A stretch of 64,000 bases of DNA from Pholis gunnellus (Eukaryota; Chordata; Actinopteri; Perciformes; Pholidae): contig OU342804.1 of assembly GCA_910591455.2 (NCBI GenBank), positions 23,772,484-23,836,483 of the forward strand. The letters are read 5' to 3'. Of this stretch, positions 23,261 through 36,687 are shown piece by piece. The translations under genes and the position numbers were made by a program. Every line of letters starts with the position of its first letter. Position 1 is the first letter of the stretch. Under the pieces are notes generated by a model, which had not been told where the DNA came from, ran no database searches, and saw nothing but the letters and a program-made list of their open reading frames with translations.

Positions 23261-25195
23261 TGAGGAATAAGGTAAATTCAGATGTGTGAGAAAGTGAGGA
23301 GCAGGTTTAAAATCCATATAAGCTGAAATAAATGTGGTGACAGCAAAAATAATGATATCAAGAGAGCACAATCCTCACAGTTAGAGATTTACTGAAACAG
23401 CTATGGTTCTCAGCAACACTGCCGTGTTTCCCCGTCACCAAAAAAAGGAACAACCCATCTTTGAATATGGGTTTTAATTCTTCAAACATAAGCAATGAAT
23501 CAGAAGAAGAGGCATTTTTTACAGACCCCACAGTCGTCATGGGCAGAGACTGAAGTCAGTTCTTCATATTTAATCACAATAAAACCCTTGAACTCCTAAA
23601 CGCACAATAATTGAAACCCCCAACCATGCCCAATCGAGAAACTGTTGCTAATCTACTCTAAACATAACAATTTCCAACTTCTACACCCAAACTTAACCAT
23701 CTGAAAGAATTTACCTACATATAACTATTTTCAATCACCAATACCCAACCAGCGTTTGTATTATTTAATCATGACCACAATCTTCCCTGAGCTTGACCAA
23801 GTGATTTTAGTTGACTAACATCAGCTACGCTCCACAATGAGCTAACACATAACTCATTTTAAAAAGCATAGCTTTAACATTTTTCAGACACACTTAGTAA
23901 TAAATAATGTTAGCATCATTGTGTTATCTCAACATTTTTTTTTGCTAGTATAAATATAGTTGCAACTGAACATAATTCAGTGAAGGTATACGGTATATGC
24001 TTACCTTGTTATCATCTCTCTCTGTGAGTATTACGACACTCTTCCTAGCCTCCTTCTTCTCTGTCTATTCATCTTTCTCTCTTGCCCAGAGTGATGGCTC
24101 TATTACCATTCCTCACAGCCCGGCTTCAAAAGAGAGCAAAAAGGGAGCAGGATTTCTTGACCATGGTAAAGAAAAGAAAATCATTTAATGTCCTCCTCTA
24201 CACGTGTGCTCAGTAGTAAGTTGAGACACCTGTAATATAATGGATTTCTGGACTGCAGCTGAGCTTTAGAACGATTCAGTGAACTCAGTACTTAACAACA
24301 GAGGAGGGTATAACTACTGAATGTATGTATGAGGGAATCAATTAGTCATAAACTCTTCTTCCGATAAAATACTGATATGAACAAAGCAGTATCATGCCAT
24401 CTAAGTTTTGTATTAAAATATCTTATCAGGTAGTTTCAGCTATATGAAATGATGGAAAGTCATTTTTCATTCATCTATTTTCCAGCTGCACATCCTTCCT
24501 CTGCGTCCGTTCCCCGTTTCTGAAGTCCCCCCCCCCCCCCCCCCCCCCCTTAATTCTCTCTTTCCCTAAGTGCTAGCTCCCAGCCCCGAGCTTTGGGGAT
24601 CCACACGACTTGATTGTGTTTTGATGTTCTTGTGAAACTTACAAGTGCACTCAGCACTCAAGACCCATAACATAGATTTTCGAGACCGTTCACCCAGAGG
24701 AAAAGAGACGGAGGAGAAGGGAAGAGTATTTACTATTACCGCTGTCAGTACAGTGTACACACTCGTGGCGGCATATTATGCACACCAAACCCTGCATTGC
24801 ATTATATGTGAGGGCAAAAAAAACATCCTGTATATCGACTTGGATGCATTTGTAAATCCATGAATCCTTGCCTCTTGACCTGGTGACGATATGCTGTATG
24901 CTACGGTATTTTCCTGTCTTGTTATCTCATTATTTTGACTTTATTTCTGTACTGTATTACAATGATCAACTATATCAAATTTAACACACAAAAGGTTAAA
25001 AAAAAAAAACGTGATTCTTCCCGTTACTCTTTATCTCCTATAAAACCCTACATCTTAACTGGGTTATTATGACTGTGAGTTGCGTTTGATTTGAGTCTTT
25101 ATATAACTATCAACTTTTCCAACATTAGAAGTGTTTTGAATTACTGATAGTGACTACCTCAGTTATGTAGATTTGACGTGTTAAATTTGACTGCA
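23261..25195. other. Intergenic, no gene recognised
   Basis: Contains a run of 23 C at 24527-24549 and short frames without homology. Nothing else supportable. Confidence 0.5.
24527..24549. repeat. Poly-C tract
   Basis: 23 consecutive C residues, unusual in this AT-rich region. Confidence 0.9.
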
Positions 25196-25522
25196 GCATG
25201 TTGTATTCCTTCACACAGCCCCAATCAGAAGGGCTTGGCAGCTCAGGGTCAAGTACTAAAGCTCTGCTGCAGCCAGCCAGCGTTCCTCAGATTGCAGTGA
25301 GACGAGGAGAAAAGGTGATGTCGTGATCTTCGCAATAGAACATCTTTGATGTGTCGAGTCTTGGCCAATCAGCGTTAAGATGTCTACACCGTCTTCATTT
25401 CCCTCCGTTAAAGTTTAGGTTCCGTTATGTACCGTTGCAGTTCAGACTTGCTGGGTTAAGAATAATGTACACTGCATGCGAAACTTTGTCGACTGTTAAC
25501 TTTCGGCATTATCACAATTTAT
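25196..25522. repeat. Dispersed repeat, copy 2
   Basis: Nearly identical to 2960-3288 in the same orientation (GCATGTTGTATTCCTTCACA through GCGAAACTTTGTCGACT). Confidence 0.75.
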
Positions 25523-26638
25523 GAACAAAAACGTAACTTGAATAGATTGAATTATCAGAAAGCCTGAACGCAATCATTTTCACAGTAGGACGTTTTGAGA
25601 GTACCGTTTCTGGCGTCGGCATTCGTGGTAAACCCGTTCTGTTCCATATAAAGGGTATCATTATTTGACCCCTTGCGGATTTTGTAAGTGCACTCATTCA
25701 AAGAAGTCTAGGTCTCCGGATATGAAGGCAAATCGCGCGCGCAGGGATCTCATGTGGCTCTCGGATTTTGACAGTGATTTGCCTTCATAATAGACAATAG
25801 CAGGAACATGAAACTGAAGAAACTAAATGGAAAGTTTTTCCTACATGTCAAATCGTAAAAATATAAGTGAAAAGGTTACCCTCATTTAAAAGATAGGTTC
25901 ACATATTTCAGGTGCATAATGTTATAAGGGATATAAGTCACTGTGATGTCTCTTCTGTCCACATGGATGATGAAGCAATTTCAATTTAAGAAATGTGGGA
26001 CAAATCCACACTTCTTGTTCTGTGTAAAAATTACTTCTGAAGTTCAGCTGAACCTAATTTTAGGCTTCAGCAGACCAAGTTGGTCAAACTAATCGAGTAT
26101 CTTCCAAAGTTGTCCACTATGGTGCACAGAGTCAATTGATGCTGAGAAAAGAGAGAGAGGTGGTGTTTGTGTTTTCATATTTCTCTTTCCTGGAGGTGAA
26201 TCACAGCGATGTGACAGGTGGCTATTGGCAAGAATATCAAAGCTGGACTGAATGAGGTCTTTTTTTCTTTCACAAAATCAATAAGTACTATATTTGAGGA
26301 ATAAGGCTTTGGGAATTCAATATACTGAAGTTATATTTATTAAATCTTGAAATAGAGCTAATTTAAATAATTATTTGGGAATTCAATAAAGCTATTAACA
26401 CTACATGTTTATATGTAAATCAAACTGTAGAATAGATCATGTGAGATTGGAAATGCAACAATAGTGCAAAATAGTTGATGTCCTCCATGTGCACTTGTTT
26501 TCCTGTTAACAAGCAATAAGGAGAATCATGGCTGAACATTAATTAACTGAACCACAAACTGTGAACCATAAGTTAATGTTTAATTTGTTCATGTCTCACA
26601 GGGTCTTTTTCTTTGAACTGTTGTGTCTAATTTCATGG

Positions 26639-26680
<42 letters not shown>

Positions 26681-28239
26681 GACATGTTGTACATGAAAGT
26701 AAGTTCATATGATCATAGTTATAATATTATAATTGTATTATATATTGCAGCAAGAGCAGCATTGACAAACCATTGCTTATTTTTCTTTAGCATTTTAGTT
26801 ACCATCCTTTTGTATTACTTCCTAAACTGATACATGTGAATAAATGTGAGATTGTTTTTTAGTTAGTGGTAGTTGGAATGCCAACAAGCACAGAATCATA
26901 AATGTCAAAGCCTTGGGGACAAAAACACACTGTAGGTCTAAGTGTGACAACATAAACAGACAGTCTTTTGTATTGTGTTGTAGCTCTGCATTCATTATAC
27001 AGAGCTATTTAAATGAATAATGCAGGTGACTAAATGGTTCTACAGAGGTAGTTCAATTATTATCATGAATTATAAATGTATTATTAAAAGGTGCTTGGGG
27101 ATTTTGACAGTGAGGCTGTGCACAATCACTTTGCCAGACCTGTATGTCAAAAAACTCTTCTTCAACAAAACCCACCAATCACAAAAACACCAGGCAGAGT
27201 GAAACAATTTCACGATGAATCAAATCACACTTGTTCAAGGCAACTGATGGCATTTACTCAACTGAAGGCAACTGATGCATCTTGAGTTGTTTACAGTCAG
27301 AAGTAGCTCAAATGAGCTCAGGAACAAAATGTAACAAAGTGTGATGAAACGGAGTCATCAGCATGTGTAAACAACACAAAAAACTCACATATCCACTTGT
27401 GAGAAATTATCGTATTTCCTTTACCATCTGTTCCTCTCTTAATTAAAAGGTCAACTTAATTCTTCTCCATACCACTTCATGGAGCCTTTCCCAGCATGCA
27501 TTTGGTAAAAGTCAGGGAAAGCCCTTGTCAGGCCAGGTCAATAACCACAATTTGTTGTTGCTCAGACTAAAAGGGAATGAGAAATCTGGTGTGACCAATA
27601 AATGACCAAAGATTTACTTTTCATCAAAAACAAAGCTGAACCAATTTTAGCTGTAGTTTTGCATCACCATATATAATTAGTCAAATACAATGCGTATTAA
27701 CATTTAATATGACAACTTAATTTGTTATCTTACGTTTACATTTCAGGCAATTAACAGATAAACCAGACAGATTTAAAGTTAATCCAAGATGAAAAGATCA
27801 AAGTCTTCAAAATAAAGAGAGAATGTAAAAGAGAAGAAGGGCAAGGACTTTTTTATTTTTATGCAGAATTTAAGTCAATGGTCCAATGGTTAACATACTA
27901 AATAAACAATTGAATATGATTGAATGTCTTTACAATTTTTATGTAGATTCTCATTCAGACACGTGTGGCAATTGTTGAAGACAATTTGAGGACAAGTAAG
28001 GTTAATCATGTTAACTGAAAGGTAATGAGGTGGAAGATCTAGTGGAGATGAAGTAGCTGGCAGGAAGTAGGAAGACACAGCGGGTCAAATGGGCCTCCAA
28101 CCTTTAATGCGATCAATGAGCCATAAGTTAGAAGATTAAGTGAAGTGCAACCGGACAGAGATGAAGAAAATGTAATGAAAGTGAATAAAACGTGTTTTAT
28201 GTGGAACAAGTCTAAGAGCCTCTGTGAGAATGTACTTTG
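25523..28239. other. Intergenic, no gene recognised
   Basis: AT-rich, with one (AC)n tract at 26639-26676. Short frames only. Confidence 0.5.
26639..26676. repeat. (AC)n microsatellite
   Basis: About 38 bp of perfect AC dinucleotides. Confidence 0.95.
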
Positions 28240-28600
28240 GCACAGCGGTGCTTTGAGCTAAATGCTAATGCTAGCTGCATGTTCACAATGGCAATGCTAA
28301 CATGCAGATGTTGCAGGTATAATGTTCACCGTCTTACATGTGCTTGTTAGCATGCTACCATTTGGTAATTAGCAGTAAACACAAAGTGCAGCTGATGTAA
28401 ATATCATTAATTTTACAGGTATTTAGTCATAAACCAAAGTATTGGACAATTTAGAATTTTGACCTGATGATTCCTAAAAGGAAACATTTAGGTGGATGTG
28501 AATGTCTATGCTAATTTTCATGGCAACATACAATGGTTGTCAAGATATTTCAATAAAAATCACAAATGTTAACCTCATGATGGCATGAGGTTGACAAGCA
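28240..28600 (+). repeat. Dispersed teleost repeat (TTAGCATGCTAACA family), copy 2
   Basis: Shares with copy 1 the blocks GTTAGCATGCTACCATTTGG, ATGTTCACCGTCTTA and the trailing GATATTTCAATAAAAAT. Diverged but same order. Confidence 0.6.
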
Positions 28601-31199
28601 ATAGTAAAAGTAAGTCATAAGGGTAAGATTCATCCTCTGGAGACAATGATTGTCTGTACAAAATGTCATAGCAATCCCTTCCAAAGTTGTTGCAAACTAG
28701 AAGACAAGGATTAGGGAGAACAATAATATGTAAAATGAAAGGGGGAAGAGGTATACAGAGAGAATAAAAAGCAAGATGTTGAAGGGGAGAGAAAACGACC
28801 TGTGACTCTAGAGTTTAACATTAAGAACAAGAAGAAAAGTGTTTGAAAACATAATTTCATACATATGAAGTTTTGCTTTGTTCTGATTGGGACATTAATT
28901 TCTACAGATGAGAAAAACAAAGCTTAATAAATGCAACATACAAATACCAATCATGCATTATCAGGCTTGCATCACAAAGTCTGAGAACAATATAATGTTA
29001 TTAAGTTGTAAAGTCCCTAGCTTGAACACTTCATGGGTAGATCTAGCTTCCTGAGAGTTTGCTGTGCTGGCTGTCTTTGTGGGCAGCGAGAGGGCAGCAG
29101 TCTGGTGCCACCTCTTTTAAATCCCTCCTGGAGGAGTGATACTTGGGTGTCACTGACTCATCTTATCAAACTGGGCCTGAGCTTAATCCTCATCAGGTCA
29201 CGTTGCTGAAAAAAAAAAAAAAAAGAGCTGGTATGGGAACTGTCAAAGATATATATTGTTTTTCCTGGTGAGCTTTGGGCTTGAATAAACAGACTTGCAT
29301 TGTTATACAGGCTGCTGATCCAAAAGAAAACTGCATTTGATACAACAATTCAACATAGACCACTACTTTCATGGGTTTGAATGCAGTTTTGTTAAAATCA
29401 TTATCATGTATGTTATTATGGATTCAAATAGCATTATCGATAGTTCGCTCAAGTAACATTTTGTGCAGGCATGTAGTTATGAAACACTTTTGAAGGGCAT
29501 GAAGCCTCTTACATCCCATAATCACTCAGAGGATCCAACATCCCACTGGGCCTCTTAGAGACAGCTTCAGCCCAATTCCTAAACCACAAATATGGGCTTC
29601 CCCTCCTGCCATTGAGATCAATCTTATAACAACAGGTGTTCACAGGTGTTCAAATGTGGTCACGCATCGACTGAAAGCCTTTCTCAGCTCTAGAACAAAG
29701 GAATTCAGCTCAGTGGGCAGCGGACGGGGGAGGGCCGCAGTGTATGTGATGTCCTCTAGATGTTTGATATGTCACCTTCTCTTTGCACTGGAGATGTAGG
29801 GTTGAATACCCAAAACGTCCTCTGACTTGAAGGAAGACATAGAGGATTTACTGCTATATGGACAGTTGATACTCTTTACAATGACTATATTAATAAGGTC
29901 AAACTCAAAGTATACAAACCTCGTTTACAGATTTAAGCTCAGACTTTGTGAAATTTCTTTTTGGGCAATGTGATGATGATGGTGACTCATGAAGAGAGCA
30001 CTGTTTTGCATGTCTTGGAAGAGATTTTAATGGTATCTGTATTTATTTGTGTGTATCTATTTGGTACCCTTTATTTATTTTCACAGTTATAGCAATTACT
30101 CCTGGGGATAAGAAAAAACACATTAACAAAATGTTAATTGTGACCTTTTTTGATTTTGACTGAAAGGAAATTTCTCCCTGAGGGAAATAAAGTTGATCAA
30201 TCAAACACTACACGCTTGCAAAAGGGCAGAACGAGCCTAGAATGGATATTAAACTTAACATACGCACAACTTAATTTTCATAAGGCCCATTTTCTCGTTC
30301 AATGCTCACTGTTCCATTTAATAGCAATGAAGTTGTGGTTAATAGCCACAGTAGAGGTGGGCTTAGTCCACTGGACTGTAATGTTAGCGTTAGGATTCTT
30401 CCTGCTGACTTCACAGCTTTTAAGGCTGTTGTGCTTTAAGATAGATAAGCCTCTGTGTTTTACAATACAGCTACTTGAAAGTTCAAATACAGATTTTTCA
30501 AGCGTATTAATTACGATGCATTCTGGGAAGAATGAATGCCTATGGAAATCTCTCAGATACTGTTGAATCCCAATAAAATGGAGTTTACACCCTAAAATGA
30601 TATATATTCAAAACAAAGGAAGGGAAAGTGTATATTTTATTACTTTGGCTGGAATTGAAGAAAGGTAGGAAGAAATACCAACAATAGTATACACTTTGAA
30701 ATACATAAAGGAGTCCATGTGAATCCTGACAACCTGACAGGTAGCTGAACCACTTTCAAGTACTAGTTCATTTTACAATTCTGTTCAGTGTCTCCGGCTG
30801 TAGCGCAGATTGACAGATATGGTTGGTGAGCACAAGTTATGATCTCTGTACAGGGACGAGGGTACTACACTTGGCAACCGCACAATGACAAGACTGGTGA
30901 GGTGACATAAAGTCACTGAGCTCGGCTGTTGTTTGCTAATAACACCATGTAAATCTCCCTACAACAACAAATCACTTTTTTTAAGTTTCTGTTTGTGTAC
31001 AGATTTAACTCCTAAGAAACATTGTGTTAGTTGGTGAGCTTTAGATTTGTTGGTTGGCATATTTATTCTGCTTAGCTAAGCAAGTTAACTGCCTCCCAGC
31101 TCCATACTTTAACAAATGAAAAAAAAGAAAGTGGACTATCAGTAAATAAAAAGTCTACAGCCATGCCAGCTGGTCCGTGAGGCTGTACTGTACCAGGCA
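28601..31199. other. Intergenic, no gene recognised
   Basis: AT-rich. A 138-codon frame at 30150-30566 lies in DNA that starts with a LINE-tail-like phrase (AGGAAATTTCTCCCTGAGGG) and has no domain I recognise. Poly-A run at 29210-29224. Confidence 0.5.
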
Positions 31200-31295
31200 G
31201 AGCTTTTGAGCTAAATGCTCACCATGTTTACCATCTTAGTTAAGCGGGTTAGCATGCCAACATTTGCTTATTAGCACTAAATAAAAAGTACAGCA
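31200..31295 (+). repeat. Fragment of TTAGCATGCTAACA-family repeat
   Basis: Contains ACCATCTTAGTTAAGCGGGT followed by TAGCATGCCAACATTTGC, matching the central part of the copy at 22310. Confidence 0.6.
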
Positions 31296-31738
31296 GAGAA
31301 TGTCAGACAATCGACACACGGACAGAAATCTGGTCTGTGGAGAACCCACATAGCTCCTGGGACTTGGAGCCGCTATACTCACAATCTGTCAGGAATTGAT
31401 TGTCGTGCCTGCACACTTCATACAAATTCATGCGTTGTACATTTCAGAATCACTTATTGAAAATGATTTTAGCCTCTCTAAAAGCGTTATAATTCCTGTA
31501 CACAAGAAATGATTATTCATGTGATGAACAGGGACAGTCAGCAACAAGCTTAACCAAACCTATTCCCTCCCATTCACACACACATACACACCTTTTAAAT
31601 GGCTGTACCGTCTTTCTAATTTTCTATCAATTCCCTTCCCACTTTTTCTCTAATCATAGTCAATAAAATACAATTACGTGTCTCTGTCTTTCTCTGTCTG
31701 CTTCCCGAATATCTCACTTCCTCCTCCTTCCTCTTCAC

Positions 31739-31815
31739 TGCTTCTTCTTCTTCTTCTTCTTCTTCTTCTTCTTCTTCTTCTTCTTCTTCTTCTTCTTCTT
31801 CTTCTTCTTCTTCTT
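31739..31815. repeat. (CTT)n microsatellite
   Basis: About 25 perfect CTT/TTC triplets. On the minus strand it gives a long Glu run, which is a frame artefact. Confidence 0.95.
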
Positions 31816-32014
31816 CCCTGTCCTCACTCTTCTGCGTGACCAGTTCCATGTCAGCCCTTAATTGTGTTTTGATGTTCTTCCAGACCTGCAATCGAGCTCC
31901 ATTCTCGCCAGCCAAAACAGAACAGACATTTCTCAATGCACAGGAACCGTGAGATTCCCTGCTCTCTTTCTCACATTTTCTGTGGTTGCCCTCCATTTCA
32001 TCTCGTTTGTCCTA

Positions 32015-32030
32015 CTTATCTGTCTGTTTA

Positions 32031-32109
<79 letters not shown>

Positions 32110-32112
32110 GTC
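32015..32112. repeat. (TCTG)n(TCTA)n compound microsatellite
   Basis: Tetranucleotide array: TCTG units followed by TCTA units, about 98 bp. Confidence 0.95.
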
Positions 32113-32225
32113 CTAGAATACTTCAGAGAGTGTGCAATGGAGCAGTAACATCAATGTAGGAAGAGACCAAAGACCTCCTTTCCCCTCTGGGGCCCATGCC
32201 ACATGTAATCACTGTTACTTATAAG

Positions 32226-32227
<2 letters not shown>

Positions 32228-32311
<84 letters not shown>
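32228..32311. repeat. (CA)n microsatellite
   Basis: About 84 bp of uninterrupted CA. Confidence 0.95.
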
Positions 32312-32313
<2 letters not shown>

Positions 32314-32435
32314 TTAGTCTGTCCTAACACTGAACTAAACCCAGCTCAGAGAGTAAATATTTGTGCTGTGAAAGCTCATACAGAGAAAGCTCCTCACCTC
32401 AGCACTGTGCCACCAAATCATGAAATATTCACAAA

Positions 32436-32572
32436 GAGAGAGATGGGGGGAGGGAAGAGAGAACGAGGAGAGAGAGAGAGAGGAGAGATGGGGGGAGGGA
32501 AGAGAGAACGAGGAGAGAGAGAGAGGAGAGATGGGGGGAGGGAAGAGAGAACGAGGAGAGAGAGAGAGAGGT
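32436..32572. repeat. GA-rich minisatellite, unit 43-45 bp, three copies
   Basis: Three units each containing GATGGGGGGAGGGAAGAGAG then AACGAGGAGAGAG; the GATG phrase occurs at 32442, 32487 and 32530. One strand is purely purine over long stretches. The frames across it are not genes. Confidence 0.9.
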
Positions 32573-33537
32573 CACACATACCAGAGAGAGATGGACGGAG
32601 TGAAAATAGTGTGTGGGTAGGTGGCTTGATGCTACAGCAGAAGATCTGAAGGAGAGGAATCGGGTTGTTGGTGGAGAGGAAGAGGAGAGAGGGACAAAAA
32701 AACAGAAGAGGTGTTGGGGGAGGCCGAAATAATGAACAACAAGGTTGAAGGCTGAGGAGAGAGAGAAAGACACACAGATAGGAGAGAGGTTTAAGAGTGT
32801 GACAGGACAAAAAGAAGGCAAAAGGAGCAGAGTGGGAGATGAGGTATGGTTGCTCTAAATGTGGAGGACAAATAAAGACGTCAGGAAAATCAGGAATCAT
32901 CAGGCAGCACAATGTGTGGTGCAGCAGAGGAGATGTTTAAGAGTAAATGGATTGCAGGAAATGATGCTCTAAAACTCTTTCGGTTCAGTCTGCAGCTGAA
33001 GAGTGATAATCCCTATCCAGAACATAATGAGGGTTTATTCTTTCACAGGTCATTCTGTCCCGACATCTTTAGAGACTTCTCACTAGATCTTCATTCACTT
33101 CCACTCTGCTCACTTTGCGACGTTAAAGGTTCATTACACGGTTTCACATTTTTCTCTCTTTTCTGATGCTTGAGTGAAGTTTACGTTGAGCTAATTCTAC
33201 TTAAACAACAGTTCCAAAGCCCAGCTTTACTACCCTTAAAAGCTTTCTGTTTTATCTGCAATTGTATTCACTGTGCTTGGCCCTCTCCATGACAGCAGGC
33301 TTTCCTCCCCACCTTTGATTGGGGCCATTTGGAACAGCTCAACACTTTTACCCTCAGACGTGGTCGGACATCCTGCTGTTAGTTTGCATACCTCTGCCTA
33401 CAGTTTTGTTCTCCTGATGCTCCATGCTGCATATAGAAACCTCTGACTGGGTCAATTACAGCAAGACTGTCTGTAAACAAAATTACTTTTCACACACTTG
33501 CGTATGTGGAAAATGTTGTGATTATTTCCATGTAAAG
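32573..33537. other. Intergenic, no gene recognised
   Basis: Continues purine-rich to about 32830, then ordinary AT-rich DNA. No gene. Confidence 0.5.
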
Positions 33538-34247
33538 CAGGGGTCTCAAACTCATTTTCACTCTGGGCCACATCAGCATCACGGTCGCCCTCAAAGGGCT
33601 GGTTGTAAATGTAAGACTGTGTAAATGTAACTACTCCTAACATATTGGTAAATAAATGTCTCTGCATTTGATTATTGTTTATTCAAGTGTAAAAATATTG
33701 TACATGCAGTTATATAAATGTAAAAATATATTTAAGCACATTTCAGTTATTATAACTTAAATCCTTTTAATTTAGGGTTAAGAAATCCACATTACTTGAT
33801 CAAATTTTTAAAGAAAATAGCAAAGACAAATATCAAACACAAGTTATTACAATAACTTTGTTCAATGCTTAAAATCCCTTCAAGGTTGCGTTTGCACAAT
33901 CCCACGTGAAGTATTTCATGTGTTGTAAAGTCACGTTTAAAGTCGTCTTCAATGTACTCACAATCCTTTTCCATTTCAAATGTAGAGTAACCAGCCAAAG
34001 AGCTGCTTCTATGTTTAAGTATCTCATAATTATGACTTTCTAGCTCATAATTACGACTTTCTATCTCATAACTTCGACTTTCTATTTCATAATTTCGACT
34101 ATGGGGATATTTTTTATTATCAAGTCTAACTTAAAAAATAATAATTCTTTTTAACTTTCTTTTTTTTTTTGCTGGCGGATTCACGGGCCACATAAAATTA
34201 CGTGGCGGGCCAAATTCGGCCCGTGGGCCTTGAGTTTGAGACCCCTG
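33538..34247. mobile_element. hAT-type non-autonomous element
   Basis: 710 bp bounded by CAGGGGTCTCAAACTCA and its counterpart TGAGTTTGAGACCCCTG, a perfect 17-bp inverted repeat typical of hAT elements. The interior near the right end has GCGGATTCACGGGCCACATA. No clear 8-bp target duplication. Inside, 34018-34098 is a minisatellite of four ~21-bp units (TCTCATAATTATGACTTTC-like). No transposase coding is left. Confidence 0.8.
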
Positions 34248-35699
34248 CGATAAATGATAAAATGATTTCAACCAGGCTTCTGTATGATAAGTGTTGGCTA
34301 ATGCCAAAGCAGCTCGTCAGCTTCCTGATTAAAATTGCTCTCTCAGTTCTCAATAGAAGTTGGGGTCTGATCAATGATTGTGCCAAAGTACTTAAAATAG
34401 TCTAATTTTCCTACAGGCGGTTATTGTTATGTAAAGGTTAATGGACTGTAATTGTATCGTGCTTTTCTAGTCTTTAAGACCACTCAAAGCGCTTTCACAC
34501 TACTTATCATCATTCACCCATTCACACACTGATGACAGGGGCTAGGTGCCACATTAACTGTACATTCAAGCTATTTTTGTTATAGGATTGCTTTCCAGTG
34601 ATGAAGGCTGAGAACACAAATTATACAGCCCTGCAACCAAACGGACAAGATGCATCACATTACCTTTGAGATGATTTCCATGTCCGCCTATTTGAAAATG
34701 AAAATAAAAAGTACATTTTATTAAATGTACATTTTATTAAATGACGAGTCAATGGCATTTTCATTTTCATTTTCACTAATGTAGAATTTGCAAACATGGA
34801 AATAAATAGATACATTAAATTGATTTTGGAATTTTAGTTTTAATGTCCTATGTACACACGTATGACACTGCATTTCAATTTAATTGGCTTTCTTTTTAAC
34901 ATAGTCAATCCTGGATTTCCATGTTGCAAGTTGTTTCTACGAAACAGCAACACATATTAAAGTTCAACAATCTGCTATAGATCTGCTCTGAAACAACAAA
35001 CTGTATTTTTCATACTGGTATACAATTCAGTTTATATATTTCTTTCCTTGCATTTTATGTAGAAATCAAGATGAGTTCCTGGCGTAAAGCAAACAAAAGG
35101 AGGATGGTGTATAAAGCCGTTTGCCAGGATGAAAGATAGTTAGCCATCTAAAAATGACTTTGAGTTTGCTGCTTTTCCTTAATATTGTTTACACAATATA
35201 TTTTTTTATTATTTAGCTTTACATATTTTTCTATTTCATTAGTTAATAACTATAGACAGAAGCTTACAAGCTAACTATTTTAACTTGGGTGTTTTTCATA
35301 ATGGATGGCAAACATTATTTTCTCTAACACAGACAAGGAACAAATAACAGATGCAGATGCAGAACACACAACATGAATCAAGTCCAAGCAGTAGTGCATC
35401 TGTCCACTCAGATCGTGGCAATCTTTATCTTTGTCATACCCACAATATTCACAATAAAATAGCAGCAAATTAACACGATTTAAAATGTATTACCTTGGAA
35501 ATGCACTGGCAGCGTCGCACCTTGAGCGTGCAAACAGATCACAATCAAAATGTTTTTCACAGAGAAGTAGACTGTAGCAAGAGTGTGAGTCTACATCTGT
35601 TAAAGCTGTATTTGTTTTTGTTTCCTTGAAGTATGTAATTTCTGTATGATTTCAATCATTCAAAGCATTTTTATAGTCAAAATCGCTGAATTTGCTCAT
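34248..35699. other. Intergenic, no gene recognised
   Basis: AT-rich, with a short tandem duplication (GTACATTTTATTAAAT twice, about 34708-34740). No gene seen. Confidence 0.5.
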
Positions 35700-36254
35700 G
35701 TGCTGTTCAAACAGAGAGGAGACACGCGAGGTGAGGCAGCGACGAGCAGTGCTTGTTCTGCCGTTACTCTTCTTCTACACTTCTCTTCTTCTTCTTATTT
35801 TTAGCTTTGACTGCAAACATTGAAGATTAAATATCTAAGCTTTAACAATTCTCAAAAAACAGGGAAATATGACCAAATAAACAGCAATCCAACGTCGGAC
35901 AGGAAAAGTAACCTTTTATGTGTTTGTTGTTCTCTTTATAAATACGTAGTTGTTACAGATTATGGCGGGATCTCGCGATTTTCGCGGGTGGTTCCCGCGT
36001 GCGCTCCGCTTCTGAAACACAGGTTGGTGGGGCAGGTCGCAGAGCATACGCTCCTGGTGCAATCAAATATGTACCTTACCTATGTGTGTGTAAAGAATGC
36101 TGATATGAAATATGAGAAACAACCAGTATAGTCAATGTGCAAGTTGTCAATTGAATGGTGATTTAAGCTACTCTATATTGGGTTCATATATTTGTAAATC
36201 TGACTCTGAAAGAGTCGGTGCCTCACCAGCCACGAACCTCACCGCACGTCACTG
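35700..36254. mobile_element. Probable degraded DNA-transposon fragment
   Basis: The right edge reads, reversed, CAGTGACGTGCGGTGAGG, which looks like a known fish hAT terminus. The left edge has related GGTGAGGCAGCGACGAG. The middle contains a GC-rich patch (CTCGCGATTTTCGCGGG). Boundaries on the left are uncertain. Confidence 0.4.
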
Positions 36255-36599
36255 TTCTGAACAGACATTGCCATAAAAAGTTTAATTTGCTATAAAACTA
36301 TAAACAAACGATGTGGACATCCACAAAAGAAGGCATACAATCAGCTCAGCTTCAGAGAGAGCAGTTTTGAGGCTAATAGTCCACTATCATGTGACCACTT
36401 GACAACTTGGAATGCCTAATTTAAGCTTTTACTTTGTATTTCTTAAGTGTTTGCATGGAAGCTGCCTAAAAAGTGACATATCCTAAATAGCCTACTATCA
36501 TTTTTAATGGAATGAATAGTAATAAGTAGCTGCCAGTTGGACAGCAGTGCTACCTTCATGTACATGTATCTTATATTCATGCATTAGCAGAGAGTTTTT

Positions 36600-36687
36600 T
36601 TTTTTTGCTGGCGGATTCGCGGGCCACATAAAATGACGTGGTGGGCCGGATTCAGCCCGCGGGCCTTGAGTTTGGGACCCCTGATCT
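36600..36687. mobile_element. Solo right end of the 33538-type hAT element
   Basis: GCTGGCGGATTCGCGGGCCA through GGCCTTGAGTTTGGGACCCC matches the last ~85 bp of the element ending at 34247. The left part is missing. Confidence 0.7.

Noticed and set aside
23030..23371. Val/Cys and His/Thr repeat frames
   Set aside because: Artefacts of the (TG)n tract.
30150..30566. 138-codon open frame
   Set aside because: Starts in a LINE-tail-like phrase, has no recognisable domain and no splice context; length is possible by chance.
31616..31996. 126-codon minus-strand frame with a long Glu run
   Set aside because: Direct translation of the CTT microsatellite; flanks show no homology.
32368..32912. Long overlapping frames on both strands
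   Set aside because: Produced by the stop-poor GA/CT-rich minisatellite.
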